A DNA stretch of 64,000 nucleotides from Bacillus carboniphilus (GCF_039522365.1 NZ_BAAADJ010000002.1:1-64000), one strand, 5' to 3'; positions 7,418-17,028 are shown, numbered from the stretch's first letter. A program made the numbers and translations. The notes: generated from the letters alone by a model not told the origin.

Positions 7418-8618
7418 CCGAAAGCTTTGGAGTAATCGAATACAAGAACAGTGGAAGGATTATCAAAAGTATCTCCGTTATATGTTTAATGACCATCTTT
7501 TGATCGTTGTTATCTTTGTTATAGCAGGTGGTGCACTTCAGTACCAAGCATGGCTTCAAACATTAGAGCCAACATTCCCAGCTGCGATGGTTCTTTCCAT
7601 ATTACTTGCGTTATTGATTACAAGAAGCCGAACAGCCACTTTTTTGCAAGAAGCAGACCAGGCCTTTTTACTTCCGGCAGAGGTCCACTTCCGTCCCTAT
7701 TTTTGGAAATCAGGTGTTTATAGCTTTCTAATGCAGTTAGCACCGCTACTAATTGTTCTTTTAGTTTTATATGGTATTTATGACCGTGTAGAAGGGACAC
7801 AAACCTTTCTTTCTATTTTTGTTTTTATTGCTCTTTTAAAAGCATTAAATATCTGGGTGCGATGGATGGTTTTCAAGGAAAGAGGGATCGGTAGAACCTA
7901 CAGCCCGTTTGTCCGCTACCTCCTAAATGCATCAGCTTTGTATTTCTTTTTGCAAGCTGAATGGGTGTTTCTGTTAATCGTGTTAGGAATTTTCTTAGCA
8001 CTAACGATAATTTTGTGGAGTAATACCAAAAACAAGTTGATTAAATGGGATGATCTAATAGCAGAAGATGTCCAACGTAGATATGAATTTTATCGTTTCG
8101 CAAACATGTTTACCGATGTACCTAAATTAAAGAGTCGAGTGAAAAGAAGAAGACCGCTTGATTTCCTTTTGCCAGGCAAGAAGGGGAAAGAAACAGCTTA
8201 TGTATATCTTTTTGCACGGACTTACATAAGATATGGTGACTACTTTGGTTTAACCTTCCGTCTAACCGTCATTGGATTTGTGATTTCATTTATGCTTGAA
8301 TCCGTTTGGTTTATGTTATTAGCCACTTTAATCACGATTTATTTAACTGGTTTTCAGCTTATTCCGTTATTCAAACAAAATGCCTTTTCACTTTGGGTAC
8401 GATTATATCCATTTCAAGCAAAAGCAAGAATCCAATCGTTTACAAAATTTTTGGCGGGTGTGTTAGCGATCCAGCTTGTCATTTTATCCAGTATCTTTTT
8501 ATTTCATCAAGAATGGCTCTTCTTTATAATCGCCATTTTGACGGGATACTTGTTCATTTTCTTCTTTATGAAAATGTATATTGAAAAAAGAATTCAAAAG
8601 GAAACGAACATGCAGTAA
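7401..8618 (+). CDS. ecsB: ABC transporter permease EcsB
   Basis: This 405-residue membrane partner of EcsA has several hydrophobic clusters (for example HLLIVVIFVIAGGALQY and LLATLITIYLTGFQLIP) separated by basic cytoplasmic loops such as KSRVKRRRPLDFLLPGKKG. Length and order match B. subtilis EcsB. What the complex transports is still not established; a peptide-related substrate is inferred from its link to RasP. The start overlaps the end of ecsA. Confidence 0.94.
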   Translation: MMKMNSRKLWSNRIQEQWKDYQKYLRYMFNDHLLIVVIFVIAGGALQYQAWLQTLEPTFPAAMVLSILLALLITRSRTATFLQEADQAFLLPAEVHFRPYFWKSGVYSFLMQLAPLLIVLLVLYGIYDRVEGTQTFLSIFVFIALLKALNIWVRWMVFKERGIGRTYSPFVRYLLNASALYFFLQAEWVFLLIVLGIFLALTIILWSNTKNKLIKWDDLIAEDVQRRYEFYRFANMFTDVPKLKSRVKRRRPLDFLLPGKKGKETAYVYLFARTYIRYGDYFGLTFRLTVIGFVISFMLESVWFMLLATLITIYLTGFQLIPLFKQNAFSLWVRLYPFQAKARIQSFTKFLAGVLAIQLVILSSIFLFHQEWLFFIIAILTGYLFIFFFMKMYIEKRIQKETNMQ

Positions 8619-8630
8619 GGAGTGTACCGT

Positions 8631-9368
8631 GTGTTTGAACATACGGAGGGGATAAACATAAATAGCTATGACGAAATAGCAAAAAGTGACCTAGAGTTTT
8701 GGAAGGTCAAACAGTTTAGGAAATCAAGTTCGCTCAATCGAATGGCTAAAAATCTACAATTAAAGGCAAATAAATGGATCCCAAAAAAAGTACATCAAGT
8801 CATAACAGAGAGTATTAAAGGAATGGTTAAAACCGCTTTAGTTGGTTCAGATATAAAGAGAATGGACCCCATATCAAAGATGGACCTACAGGATCGGGAG
8901 AAATTAGCCATAGAAAAATTGAATATCTATAAGAAAACAGCGGCAGTAGAGGGAGCGGGGACTGGAGCTGGCGGAATCATGTTAGGACTAGCTGATTTCC
9001 CTTTACTCCTATCGATAAAACTCCGATATTTATTTGATATTTCAAGTATTTATGGATTTGATCCAAAGGAGTATGAGAATCGGATCTACATTCTTTATGT
9101 TCTATTATTGGCATACTCAAGTGATGAAAAGAGAAAAGAGACGTTAGCTGTACTAGAAAATTGGAACGCAGAAAAAGAAGAGTTAGTCGAACTTGATTGG
9201 CAAACCTTTCAGCAAGAGTATCGCGATTATTTAGATGTCAAAAAGATGTTGCAGATGGTTCCAGGAATCGGGGCAGTGGTCGGTCTTTATGTGAATTATC
9301 AGCTTTTAGATCATTTAGGGGAGACCGCGAAGTATGCTTTTCGAATGAGGTATTTTACAGAAGAATAA
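8631..9368 (+). CDS. ecsC: EcsC-family protein
   Basis: This 245-residue third gene of the ecs operon has an amphipathic N-terminus, a central Gly-rich hydrophobic segment (AAVEGAGTGAGGIMLGLADF) and a late VPGIGAVVGLYVNYQLL segment, both typical of the EcsC domain. Its biochemical role is unknown. The GTG at 8631 is seven bases after AAGGAG. The in-frame GTG at 8622 overlaps that site and is rejected. Twelve bases separate it from ecsB. Confidence 0.93.
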   Translation: MFEHTEGININSYDEIAKSDLEFWKVKQFRKSSSLNRMAKNLQLKANKWIPKKVHQVITESIKGMVKTALVGSDIKRMDPISKMDLQDREKLAIEKLNIYKKTAAVEGAGTGAGGIMLGLADFPLLLSIKLRYLFDISSIYGFDPKEYENRIYILYVLLLAYSSDEKRKETLAVLENWNAEKEELVELDWQTFQQEYRDYLDVKKMLQMVPGIGAVVGLYVNYQLLDHLGETAKYAFRMRYFTEE

Positions 9369-9388
9369 TTGATACTACACACAAACAG

Positions 9389-9426
9389 CAGTCCCCTTTT
9401 GTAATATGAGATTAGGGACTGCTTTT
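9389..9426 (+). terminator. Terminator of the ecs operon
   Basis: AGCAGTCCCC and TAGGGACTGCT form the stem, followed by six T residues. Confidence 0.85.
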
Positions 9427-9454
9427 TTAAAAGAAAATCCAGGGGGAGAAACTA

Positions 9455-10210
9455 GTGACGACAACCGAAATGATTGAGTTAAATCAAGAGAATTTAAATC
9501 AAAGTGGATGTTACTGTCTTCGTAGTCAGCCTAATTCAACAGGTTATACAAATAAAAATGCCTGGCTTAGGGATAGGTTTAATGAAGGGTTAAAATACAT
9601 AAAAGTGATGGACAACGAAAAATTAGCTGGTTTCATTGAATACACACCTATCGAATATTCTTCAAGGGTGGTGTGTGGTGATAACTATTTAGTCATTCAT
9701 TGCTTATGGGTTCACATCACAGGAAAAGGGCATGCCTCTACATTGATTCGTAAATGTATTCAGGATGCCAAAGAAAAAAATAAAGATGGAGTCATAGTTA
9801 TTACAAACCCAAACACATCATGGACACCTAGTAAGGACATTTTTATTAAAAACGATTTTCTCGAAGTCGATCATGCACCGTATGGATTTGAATTGCTTGT
9901 CCATAAATTCGGTGATGCACCAGACCCCTATTTTCCGAATGATTGGGAGGAACGTCTTGCACGCTTCAGTGGTTTAACAATCCTCCGTACACCACAGTGT
10001 CCTTTCGTAGAAGTAGCAACTGATAACGTTATGAAGGCCGCGGATAAATTAGAAATAAAAGCAGAAATCATTGATATTAAGAATAGAGAAGAATTGATGA
10101 GACTTTCTCCTACTCCTTATGGAATCTATGGAGTGATCTATAAAAATCAATTACTATCCTTTCATAGACTAACTGCTCATTCTGCTATGAAGAGATTAAG
10201 AGAGTTATAG
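9455..10210 (+). CDS. GNAT acetyltransferase with YoaP domain
   Basis: This is a 251-residue two-domain protein. Residues about 20-150 look like a GNAT N-acetyltransferase fold, with a CoA-loop-like segment GKGHASTLIRKCIQDAK and the following ITNPNTSWTPSKDIFIKNDF. The C-terminal third matches the YoaP-like domain, including a thioredoxin-like cysteine (RTPQCPFVEVA) and the ending YKNQLLSFHRLTAHSAMKRL. The substrate is unknown. GTG start, with CAGGGGGAG upstream. It may be cotranscribed with the next gene. Confidence 0.85.
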   Translation: MTTTEMIELNQENLNQSGCYCLRSQPNSTGYTNKNAWLRDRFNEGLKYIKVMDNEKLAGFIEYTPIEYSSRVVCGDNYLVIHCLWVHITGKGHASTLIRKCIQDAKEKNKDGVIVITNPNTSWTPSKDIFIKNDFLEVDHAPYGFELLVHKFGDAPDPYFPNDWEERLARFSGLTILRTPQCPFVEVATDNVMKAADKLEIKAEIIDIKNREELMRLSPTPYGIYGVIYKNQLLSFHRLTAHSAMKRLREL

Positions 10211-10230
10211 GATTAAAGTTACAGGAACAA

Positions 10231-10578
10231 ATGGGGTTGAATAAAAGGATGAAAAAGGTCGTAGCACTCGTTTTAGTTCATATTATATTATCTTCAAACG
10301 TGTACCCAGCCATTACTTTTGCTCAAGAAGAAGCTTTTATTGAAGAAATTGCACAAACGGAGTACACAGATGAAGAAATAGAGAGAGCAAGGGAGAAATA
10401 TGGAATAACTGAATCTACTACATATCAGCCTAATTCATTGTTACATGGTGAATTTGGGTTCAGTGGAAACCCTGTTGGACATATATTAAAAGTCTTAGCT
10501 ATACCTATAGTTATTCTTGTATTATTTCTGTCTATCAAAAGAAAGAAGAATAGGGATAAAAAAATGCCCAGAATATAA
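10231..10578 (+). CDS. Small exported membrane-anchored protein, unknown function
   Basis: This 115-residue protein has an N-terminal signal-like segment (KKVVALVLVHIILSSNVYPA, with possible cleavage after TFA). A short acidic extracellular part follows (EEIAQTEYTDEEIERAREKYG), then a C-terminal membrane helix and a very basic tail KRKKNRDKK. This is sortase-free, tail-anchored topology. The start could be the ATG at 10231 or at 10249; the ribosome sites of both are weak. It lies 20 bp after the GNAT/YoaP gene. No family recognised. Confidence 0.65.
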   Translation: MGLNKRMKKVVALVLVHIILSSNVYPAITFAQEEAFIEEIAQTEYTDEEIERAREKYGITESTTYQPNSLLHGEFGFSGNPVGHILKVLAIPIVILVLFLSIKRKKNRDKKMPRI

Positions 10579-10591
10579 TCTGAGCATTTTT
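10561..10591. terminator. Terminator between the small exported protein and yhaA
   Basis: AATGCCCAGA and TCTGAGCATT form a stem with one mismatch, followed by six T residues on the plus strand. The left arm lies inside the end of the preceding gene. Confidence 0.75.
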
Positions 10592-10623
10592 TATTTATTT
10601 CTGTTTGCCATCCTAAAAGTCTG

Positions 10624-11823
10624 TTACTCCTGCCCGGATAACACAGTCTCCGCTTGATGCGCATGAATGGCAGCGGAACCTAATGTTTTAGCAGCCACTA
10701 ACATAGCTTTCTCATTAAAATCGAACTTCGGATGATGATGAGGATATGGTACATCCACACCTTCAGGCTTAGCTCCAGTGAAAAAGAAGGTACCCTTCAC
10801 ATGTTGCAAGTAGTAGGCGAAATCTTCTCCTCCCATTTCTGGCTCTGCTTCTTTGACTGACATAACATCCGGAATTTGTTTCGCTTGCTCTACTAAATAA
10901 TGCGTTTCATCTTTGTGATTCACCACAGCGGAGTACCCACGTTCATATAAATACTCATAATCACTGTGGTTAGCTAGACAGACTCCTTTTACGATTGTTT
11001 CAATTTCCGCTTCGATTTGGTCACGTACTGTTTCATTAAATGTCCTAACCGTACCAGCAAGTTTTGCTTTATCAGCAATAACGTTAAATGCATTATCTGC
11101 TACAAATGAACCAACCGATAAAACTCCTGAGTCGATTGGATTCACACGTCTACTAACTACTTGTTGGAGGTGAGACACAATTTGAGCACCAGTGACAATC
11201 GCATCATGAGTACGATGAGGCTGCGCGCCGTGACCACCTTTCCCGTTCACTGTAATTTGGAAACGGTCAGCAGCCGCCATGATCGGGCCAACTCGATATT
11301 GGATTTCACCGAAAGGAACCGTTGCCCAAAGATGGGTACCAAAAATCACATCAACACCATCTAAGCAACCATCTTCAATCATAGGAAGAGCACCGCCGGG
11401 AGCATATTCCTCCGCATGCTGGTGAATAAGAACATATTCCCCTTCTAATTCACTCTTTAGTTCATGAAGAACTTTCCCTAAGACCAAAAGTGTCGCGGTA
11501 TGACCATCATGACCACAGGCATGCATAACACCAGGTGTTTTTGATTTATAAGGAAGATCTGTTTCTTCCTCTATTGGAAGGGCATCAAAGTCAGCACGTA
11601 AAGCAACAGTCAAGCCTGGTTTCGTACCTTTAACCCTTGCTACAACGCCGTTACCGCCCACATTTCCTCTCACTTCGATTCCTAACTCTTTGTAATAGTT
11701 TTCTATGTATTTTGCAGTCTCATATTCTTTAAAAGATAATTCAGGGTGTTGGTGTAAATAACGTCTAATTGAAACCATTTCATCGTAATATTGTTCTAAT
11801 CTTTGGAAAAGTTTGGTCTCCAT
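10624..11823 (-). CDS. yhaA: M20-family amidohydrolase YhaA
   Basis: This 399-residue metal-dependent amidohydrolase belongs to the N-acyl-amino-acid/IAA-amide hydrolase group (M20D). Metal-binding motifs are HACGHDGHTA, HQHAEEYAPGG and GTHLW. A dimerisation (lid) domain occupies about residues 175-290, and the last metal ligand is in PYPHHHPKFDFNE. Substrate is not determined; relatives remove acyl groups from amino acids. The ATG at 11823 has GAGGGGG eight bases upstream and is preferred to the ATG at 11829. yhaA also follows the ecs genes in B. subtilis. Confidence 0.92.
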   Translation of the reverse strand: METKLFQRLEQYYDEMVSIRRYLHQHPELSFKEYETAKYIENYYKELGIEVRGNVGGNGVVARVKGTKPGLTVALRADFDALPIEEETDLPYKSKTPGVMHACGHDGHTATLLVLGKVLHELKSELEGEYVLIHQHAEEYAPGGALPMIEDGCLDGVDVIFGTHLWATVPFGEIQYRVGPIMAAADRFQITVNGKGGHGAQPHRTHDAIVTGAQIVSHLQQVVSRRVNPIDSGVLSVGSFVADNAFNVIADKAKLAGTVRTFNETVRDQIEAEIETIVKGVCLANHSDYEYLYERGYSAVVNHKDETHYLVEQAKQIPDVMSVKEAEPEMGGEDFAYYLQHVKGTFFFTGAKPEGVDVPYPHHHPKFDFNEKAMLVAAKTLGSAAIHAHQAETVLSGQE

Positions 11824-11960
11824 ATTCATTCCCCCTCTTATTTCAAAGTATTATAGCACGCCTTCGGAATTTTTACACTTTTAAGAAAGTATGAAAAATG
11901 GCTTGAAATATTTCCAATAAAAACATTAAATAACAGTATAGGAAAAAAGGAGGAGCTGCT

Positions 11961-12599
11961 TTGAACCAAAGGTCTATGTGGATTTTGCTATATACGATGT
12001 GTATACCGGCCTTATTTATTTTCTTCTGGATGTATTCCATTGCCCAAACGGATGGGATGACAGGTTTTGATTCTACTATTTTTTCATTTTTTAATGCTAT
12101 ATCTGGCGATGTTATGGTCCAAGTAGCAAAGGGCGTGACCATCGTTGGAAATAAACCAACGATTATTGTTGGTGCACTATTATTATTATGTTGGTTATGG
12201 TTTAAAAGAAAAAACTATCTGGGGTTGGCGATCCTAGCTCTGGGCGTAGGTGGAGGAAACTACCTGAAGAATTGGTTGAAAGAATATGTTGGTAGGGAAC
12301 GTCCCGAAACGGCCCTATTGGCTGAAGAAGAGCTGGCTTTTCCAAGTGGACATGCCATGATATCCCTTGTATTTTACGTATTATTAGCCTATTTTATTGC
12401 AAAAGAAGTTCAATCAAGAGGAGCTAAGATTACCATTTATGTAACGGGTATTTTAATTGCATTCCTTTCGGGGACGAGTCGTATTATTCTACATGTTCAT
12501 TACCCATCTGATGTCATTGGGGGATATGCGCTTGGCTTCGCACTCCTCATGCTGTGTCTGTTTCTTTATAGAAGATATGAATCTAAATTTCCTAAGTGA
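11961..12599 (+). CDS. PAP2-family membrane phosphatase
   Basis: This 212-residue protein with about six helices carries all three PAP2 motifs: KEYVGRERPE, PSGHAM and SRIILHVHYPSDVIGG. Such enzymes dephosphorylate undecaprenyl pyrophosphate or phosphatidylglycerol phosphate on the outer face of the membrane. Which of these it uses cannot be told from sequence. TTG start with AAAAAAGGAGGAG upstream. It stands alone between its promoter region and a strong terminator. Confidence 0.93.
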   Translation: MNQRSMWILLYTMCIPALFIFFWMYSIAQTDGMTGFDSTIFSFFNAISGDVMVQVAKGVTIVGNKPTIIVGALLLLCWLWFKRKNYLGLAILALGVGGGNYLKNWLKEYVGRERPETALLAEEELAFPSGHAMISLVFYVLLAYFIAKEVQSRGAKITIYVTGILIAFLSGTSRIILHVHYPSDVIGGYALGFALLMLCLFLYRRYESKFPK

Positions 12600-12625
12600 A
12601 AAGGGATGGTTTTTCCATCCCTTTT
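12599..12625 (+). terminator. Terminator of the PAP2 gene
   Basis: AAAAGGGATGG pairs perfectly with CCATCCCTTTT around a five-T loop. Confidence 0.85.
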
Positions 12626-12733
12626 CCTCACACTATAAGAAAATATAAAATTTTAGCGAGAAGTAAATTCGGCGTAGATAAAATTTTAAGGTGTATAGTA
12701 TAAACGCAACTACGCCTAATCATCGCCTAAAGG

Positions 12734-12749
12734 CTCGCCAATCGGCGAG
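12734..12749 (-). terminator. Hairpin downstream of the permease gene
   Basis: CTCGCC pairs with GGCGAG around a four-base loop a few bases beyond the permease stop. The minus-strand tail has only a short T run, so it is a weak terminator. Confidence 0.5.
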
Positions 12750-12755
12750 TTTTCT

Positions 12756-14150
12756 TTACAATAGGAACATCGCTACAATAGTCGTAACAACTAAACCGAT
12801 GGTCACAGGTAGTAAATTTTTACGAGCTAATTCAAACGGATCGACATTACAAATAGCAGCGGCAGGAATAAGAGCCCATGGAACCAGTGTACCTCCACCA
12901 ACCCAAATGGCTGAAATTTGCCCTAGTGCTGTTAATGTTGCTGCTCCACCCTCTATGGATGCTGAGAAAAGACTTGCAATGGAACCAGCAAGAGATATTC
13001 CAGAGAATCCTGAACCATCAAGACCAGTAATAGCACCAACTGCTGTTAAAGTGATGGCGCCAACTTCCTTCGTGAGAGGGACTATGGAAGCTAAACCAAC
13101 CCCAAGATCATTTACAATTCCATTTGAAGCTTCAGGGAGAAAATCTCCTATAATTGTACCGAACCCTGAATCCCCTAAATAGAAAAAGGCAGCTATGGGA
13201 ATTACAGGGCCAAATACTTTAAAACCGAATTGGAAGCCATCAATTAAATAGGAGGTCGTCTTTTCAAGCCCCTTATTTTTGTGGCTAAATAGAGTTATGA
13301 TGATAAGGATGAAAATTGACGTACCACCAACTAATGCTGTTGCATCTCCACCTGTTAAATTAAACTGAAACATTGCCCAAACATCTAGGGCAAATAAAAC
13401 GGGAATCATAATCGCAAAGATTCTTTTTACGTTATTAGATAAAAGATTCGGAGTCTCATTGTCATTAGAAGTATCTGTATAAGCATTGTTTTCTACTTTT
13501 AATTTTCCAAGTTTCATATCACGCTTTAGAAAAATAAAAGCGGCAACTGTTGTCACAACACCCATGACGATGACTAGTGGAATACTTGCATTCACAACTT
13601 CTTGTACCTCTAATCCTGCTGCATCAGCCGTAAGCTTTGGTGCTGCCTGAATAATAAAGTCACCAGATAAAGCAATCCCGTGACCAAACAAGTTCATCGC
13701 TATGGCGACGCCAAGAGCCGGCAAACCCACACGAATGGCAACAGGTAAGAACACGGCACCGATTAGAGCTACAGCTGGTGAAGGCCAGAAAAACCATGAA
13801 ATCACCATCATAACAATACCAATCGTCCAATAGGCTAGTGTAGGCGTTCTAATAATTTTGGTAAATGGTGAAATCATAACATCGTTAATTTTCGAATCCA
13901 TTAACACTTTACTCATGGCGACGATAATAGATATAACGAGAATCGTACCTAGAAGTTCACTTATGGCATAGGTGAAACCAGTAAAGATACTCATAACCGA
14001 GGTGGTTAACTCACCTGTAGCGGTTAGTGCAATTAAGAAAATTCCAGCAATACAAACTAAAGTAGTATCTCTCTTTTTCACCATGAATCCAATGATAAGA
14101 GCGATAAAGGATACATAAATCCAGTGGATGGCTGTCATTTCAACACCCAT
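12756..14150 (-). CDS. Large membrane permease of the ion-transporter type
   Basis: This 464-residue protein has about 11-12 helices. Internal motifs such as FFWPSPAVALIGAVFLPVAI and GHGIALSGDFIIQAAPKL recall permeases of the ion-transporter (GntP/DcuC/CitM-like) superfamily. The substrate is not identifiable. AGGAGG seven bases before the ATG at 14150 fixes the start; a further upstream in-frame ATG would cover the divergent promoter region. It is transcribed divergently from the LiaFSR-like operon with a 174-bp gap. No soluble partner is adjacent. Confidence 0.75.
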   Translation of the reverse strand: MGVEMTAIHWIYVSFIALIIGFMVKKRDTTLVCIAGIFLIALTATGELTTSVMSIFTGFTYAISELLGTILVISIIVAMSKVLMDSKINDVMISPFTKIIRTPTLAYWTIGIVMMVISWFFWPSPAVALIGAVFLPVAIRVGLPALGVAIAMNLFGHGIALSGDFIIQAAPKLTADAAGLEVQEVVNASIPLVIVMGVVTTVAAFIFLKRDMKLGKLKVENNAYTDTSNDNETPNLLSNNVKRIFAIMIPVLFALDVWAMFQFNLTGGDATALVGGTSIFILIIITLFSHKNKGLEKTTSYLIDGFQFGFKVFGPVIPIAAFFYLGDSGFGTIIGDFLPEASNGIVNDLGVGLASIVPLTKEVGAITLTAVGAITGLDGSGFSGISLAGSIASLFSASIEGGAATLTALGQISAIWVGGGTLVPWALIPAAAICNVDPFELARKNLLPVTIGLVVTTIVAMFLL

Positions 14151-14324
14151 GAAAAAACCTCCTCTTTTATCCTGGCAGCCCAGATGTATTACAGAATATG
14201 TAGAGGAAGGTGAATGGTGTGTGTCCATCCGTCCAGAGACTGACTTCAAGTTCGACCTTGAGGACGTTTCTTTTATGTTAGATTACTATTAAACTAACTA
14301 GTAAAGGAACAGAAGAAAGGAAAT

Positions 14325-15329
14325 GTGAAATATATGAGGGCTTTATTTCCGTTATTATTGCTAGGGACTGGGGTTGTATTACTCCTCCTCAATTTTGGGG
14401 TCATTTCTTTTGGGCTAGAAGAGATTTTTGTCCTAGTCTACCCGTTTATCCTAATTTTCTTTGGTTTGAGATGGTTATATAAAGGGTTTAAGAACCCATC
14501 ACTGTTTCTTCTGATTTTAGGGGGATTTACCACTATATTCTCAACATTACTGATTGCTGATCGCTTAGAAATCATCGATTTTGCTTTTTCAGATGGAAAA
14601 AAATTGTGGCCATTATTATTTATCCTCATTGGAATCTGGATGCTTGGGAGTAAGTTGAGAAGAAAACAGAAGTCATCCGTAAAGGAACCTATCCAACTAG
14701 CTTCTAATGAACATGATATTGACGATGAAGAGTTCGATACCATGGGGGATGAATATGACTCAATCGGTGATGAGTTCGATAAACTTGATCATGACATGGA
14801 TGATCTTCAAGCAGACATCAACAACAGTGTGAAGGATATTCAACAACAGGTGGATGAGAAACTTAAGAACATCGGTAAAAATATACGGATTGATATTTCT
14901 AAGTCCGATGACAATAAGAAAAAAGTGAAAGTGGAAGTGAATGGAAAGGATGTAACAGAACTCAAAGAGAAAAAAATGAGAAATATTGGAGTTACGAGCC
15001 TTTCTATGAAGAAGCCAAACTGGGAGCTAACTCCACTAGATTTATCTTCTACGATAGGGAACTACTATTTTGATTTTAGCAAGGCGTATATTCCAGATGA
15101 AGAGATTACAATCAAAATCAAATGTAGAGTCTCAGATATTAAAATGATTGTTCCAGAAGGAATTCCGATCAAGGTGAATGCTAGCGTGAATATTGGTGAT
15201 GTAAAGGTAATGGGGAATTATTGGGGCGGAGATTGCTCATTCGTTTCTAAAAATTATGATGAAGCTACTAGAAAGCTAAATATCAATATTAAGGCGTGGG
15301 TCGGAGATGTTCGAATTGAAGGAGTCTAG
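14325..15329 (+). CDS. liaF: LiaF-like membrane inhibitor protein
   Basis: This 334-residue protein has four N-terminal membrane helices. A long acidic linker with coiled-coil character (about 125-185, IDDEEFDTMGDEYDSIGDEF) follows. The C-terminal cell-wall-antibiotic-response domain (about 235-334) includes TIGNYYFDFSKAYIP and IGDVKVMGNYWGGD. LiaF holds the sensor kinase LiaS inactive until lipid-II-cycle damage occurs. GTG start after GAAAGG. It overlaps liaS by 23 bases; the three genes form one operon. No liaI or liaH homologue is beside it. Confidence 0.9.
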   Translation: MKYMRALFPLLLLGTGVVLLLLNFGVISFGLEEIFVLVYPFILIFFGLRWLYKGFKNPSLFLLILGGFTTIFSTLLIADRLEIIDFAFSDGKKLWPLLFILIGIWMLGSKLRRKQKSSVKEPIQLASNEHDIDDEEFDTMGDEYDSIGDEFDKLDHDMDDLQADINNSVKDIQQQVDEKLKNIGKNIRIDISKSDDNKKKVKVEVNGKDVTELKEKKMRNIGVTSLSMKKPNWELTPLDLSSTIGNYYFDFSKAYIPDEEITIKIKCRVSDIKMIVPEGIPIKVNASVNIGDVKVMGNYWGGDCSFVSKNYDEATRKLNINIKAWVGDVRIEGV

Positions 15330-16395
15330 TAAAGTCGTCATTAACCAAAGTGTAAGAGGATGGCTATTTCAAGAGTTTACAAGGATGGCCATCACGGTGA
15401 GTTTATGTATATTCGTAGAAATTCAGCTATACTTACTCATTTCTCGAAACGGTAAAAACTTTTTGATTGATTCATTGTGGATTTCACTCCTTGCAGTCAT
15501 TACCATTTTTGCCTTTGCCTTCTACTATACATTCAGGTCATCTACAGCCATGAAAAAAAGGGCAGATGACCTGTCTACTTATGTTACACAGTTAAGAAGA
15601 GGGCGTTGGCAAGAACGGTTAGATTGGAAAGAAGAAAACGAGTTTTCGATTATTGCAGATGACTTAAATGCACTTGCGGAACATATTGAAGAACAAGTTA
15701 ATACATTACAAAGGCTAGCAGATGAAAAGTCGGTCCTTGCTCAGCAAGCGCAGACGGCAGCAGCCCTAGAAGAAAGACAAAGACTAGCTCGAGACCTGCA
15801 TGATTCGATTAGCCAACAGCTTTTTGCCCTTACCATGCTTTCATCCGCTGTATTGAAAGGGGAACGGACAAAGGAAGAATTAGTAGACTCATTGACAGAG
15901 ATATCTAGAATCTCTGCTCAGTCACAGCTAGAGATGAGAGCACTATTACTTCATTTGCGACCTGTCCAATTAGAAGGAGAATCCTTGAGTGACGCCACGA
16001 TTAAACTGCTTCGTGATATACAGAAGAAGTTTCCAATCAAGTGCCAAGCTAGCATCGATGAGTTACCTCCACTTTCCCAAGGATTGGAAGAGCATTTGTT
16101 TAGAATTATCCAAGAAGGGATTTCCAATATTTTGAGACATGCCAATGCTACCCAATTGAAGTGTCAATTGACTGAAAGAGGCGAAAATATCTATCTCTAT
16201 TTAGGAGATAACGGAAAAGGCTTCAGCGTTGATACAGCGAAAACAGGCTCGTATGGACTTTCTACTATGAAAGAAAGATGTGAAGAAGTGGGAGGAATCT
16301 TTACCATTCGATCTCTTCCTGAAAAAGGAACCTACATTGAAGTGACGGTTCCAATTAAATCAGTTAAAAGAGGTGAAGCAGTTGAGTCAGATTAA
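15307..16395 (+). CDS. liaS: LiaS-like sensor histidine kinase
   Basis: This 362-residue kinase has two membrane helices with a very short external loop (intramembrane-sensing type), a HAMP-like linker, and a HisKA_3 dimerisation helix with the phosphorylated His in RLARDLHDSISQQLFAL. It ends in an HATPase domain with N box EGISNILRHANA and G boxes GDNGKGF and GSYGLSTMKER. It senses cell-envelope stress and phosphorylates LiaR. The ATG at 15307 lies inside liaF; GAAGGAG at 15318 could serve a shorter form, but no good start follows it. Confidence 0.93.
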   Translation: MFELKESSKVVINQSVRGWLFQEFTRMAITVSLCIFVEIQLYLLISRNGKNFLIDSLWISLLAVITIFAFAFYYTFRSSTAMKKRADDLSTYVTQLRRGRWQERLDWKEENEFSIIADDLNALAEHIEEQVNTLQRLADEKSVLAQQAQTAAALEERQRLARDLHDSISQQLFALTMLSSAVLKGERTKEELVDSLTEISRISAQSQLEMRALLLHLRPVQLEGESLSDATIKLLRDIQKKFPIKCQASIDELPPLSQGLEEHLFRIIQEGISNILRHANATQLKCQLTERGENIYLYLGDNGKGFSVDTAKTGSYGLSTMKERCEEVGGIFTIRSLPEKGTYIEVTVPIKSVKRGEAVESD

Positions 16396-17026
16396 GGTGA
16401 TGGTTGTAGATGATCATGATCTTGTCCGCAAAGGGATCTTATCCTATTTGAAGACAGACGATCAATTTCACATTGTCGGTGAGGCGGAAAGTGGTAATAA
16501 AGCTATTAAGCTAGCTGAAAGCGTTCAACCAGATGTTATTTTAATGGATTTAATGATGGAAGATGGGGACGGAATCAGTGCAACGAAACAAATTATTGAA
16601 AAGCTTCCTCATGTAAAAATCATTATTTTAACGAGTTTCTATGATGACGAGAAAGTTTTTCCTGCTATTGAAGCGGGAGCCTTTAGTTATTTGCTGAAAA
16701 CCGCTAAAGCAGAAGAAGTAGTAGATACGGTAAAAAAGGCTTTTAAAGGAGATCCGGTTATTGAAACAAAAGTAGCTTATAAGTTACTAAATCGCGTACG
16801 AAAATCGGACCCAAAGCCACATGATCACTTAACCGAACGTGAATTAGAAGTGTTAACCTGTTTGGGTGATGGGATGACCAACCAAGAAATCAGTGATGAA
16901 CTATTTATAGGAATTAAAACGGTTAAGACGCATGTAAGTAATATTTTGAGTAAGCTCGGTGTACAGGATCGAACGCAAGCTGCGATTTACGCCAATCGAA
17001 ATGGGATATTACGAAAATCTGAATAA
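16373..17026 (+). CDS. liaR: LiaR-like response regulator (NarL/FixJ family)
   Basis: This is a 217-residue regulator. The receiver domain has the acidic pair in VVDDHD, the phosphoacceptor Asp in DVILMDLMM and the Lys in LLKTAKA. A C-terminal LuxR-type helix-turn-helix (about 150-210) includes LTERELEVLTCLGDGMTNQE and IKTVKTHVSNILSKLGV. It is expected to activate cell-envelope stress genes. It overlaps liaS by 23 bases. The GTG at 16373 or the TTG at 16382 (eight bases after AGAGG) may be the start. Confidence 0.93.
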   Translation: MKQLSQIKVMVVDDHDLVRKGILSYLKTDDQFHIVGEAESGNKAIKLAESVQPDVILMDLMMEDGDGISATKQIIEKLPHVKIIILTSFYDDEKVFPAIEAGAFSYLLKTAKAEEVVDTVKKAFKGDPVIETKVAYKLLNRVRKSDPKPHDHLTERELEVLTCLGDGMTNQEISDELFIGIKTVKTHVSNILSKLGVQDRTQAAIYANRNGILRKSE

Positions 17027-17028
17027 AA

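Noticed and set aside
12691-13182. Plus-strand frame opposite the permease
   Set aside because: The minus-strand permease has clear membrane-protein content and a ribosome site; the plus-strand frame is its shadow.
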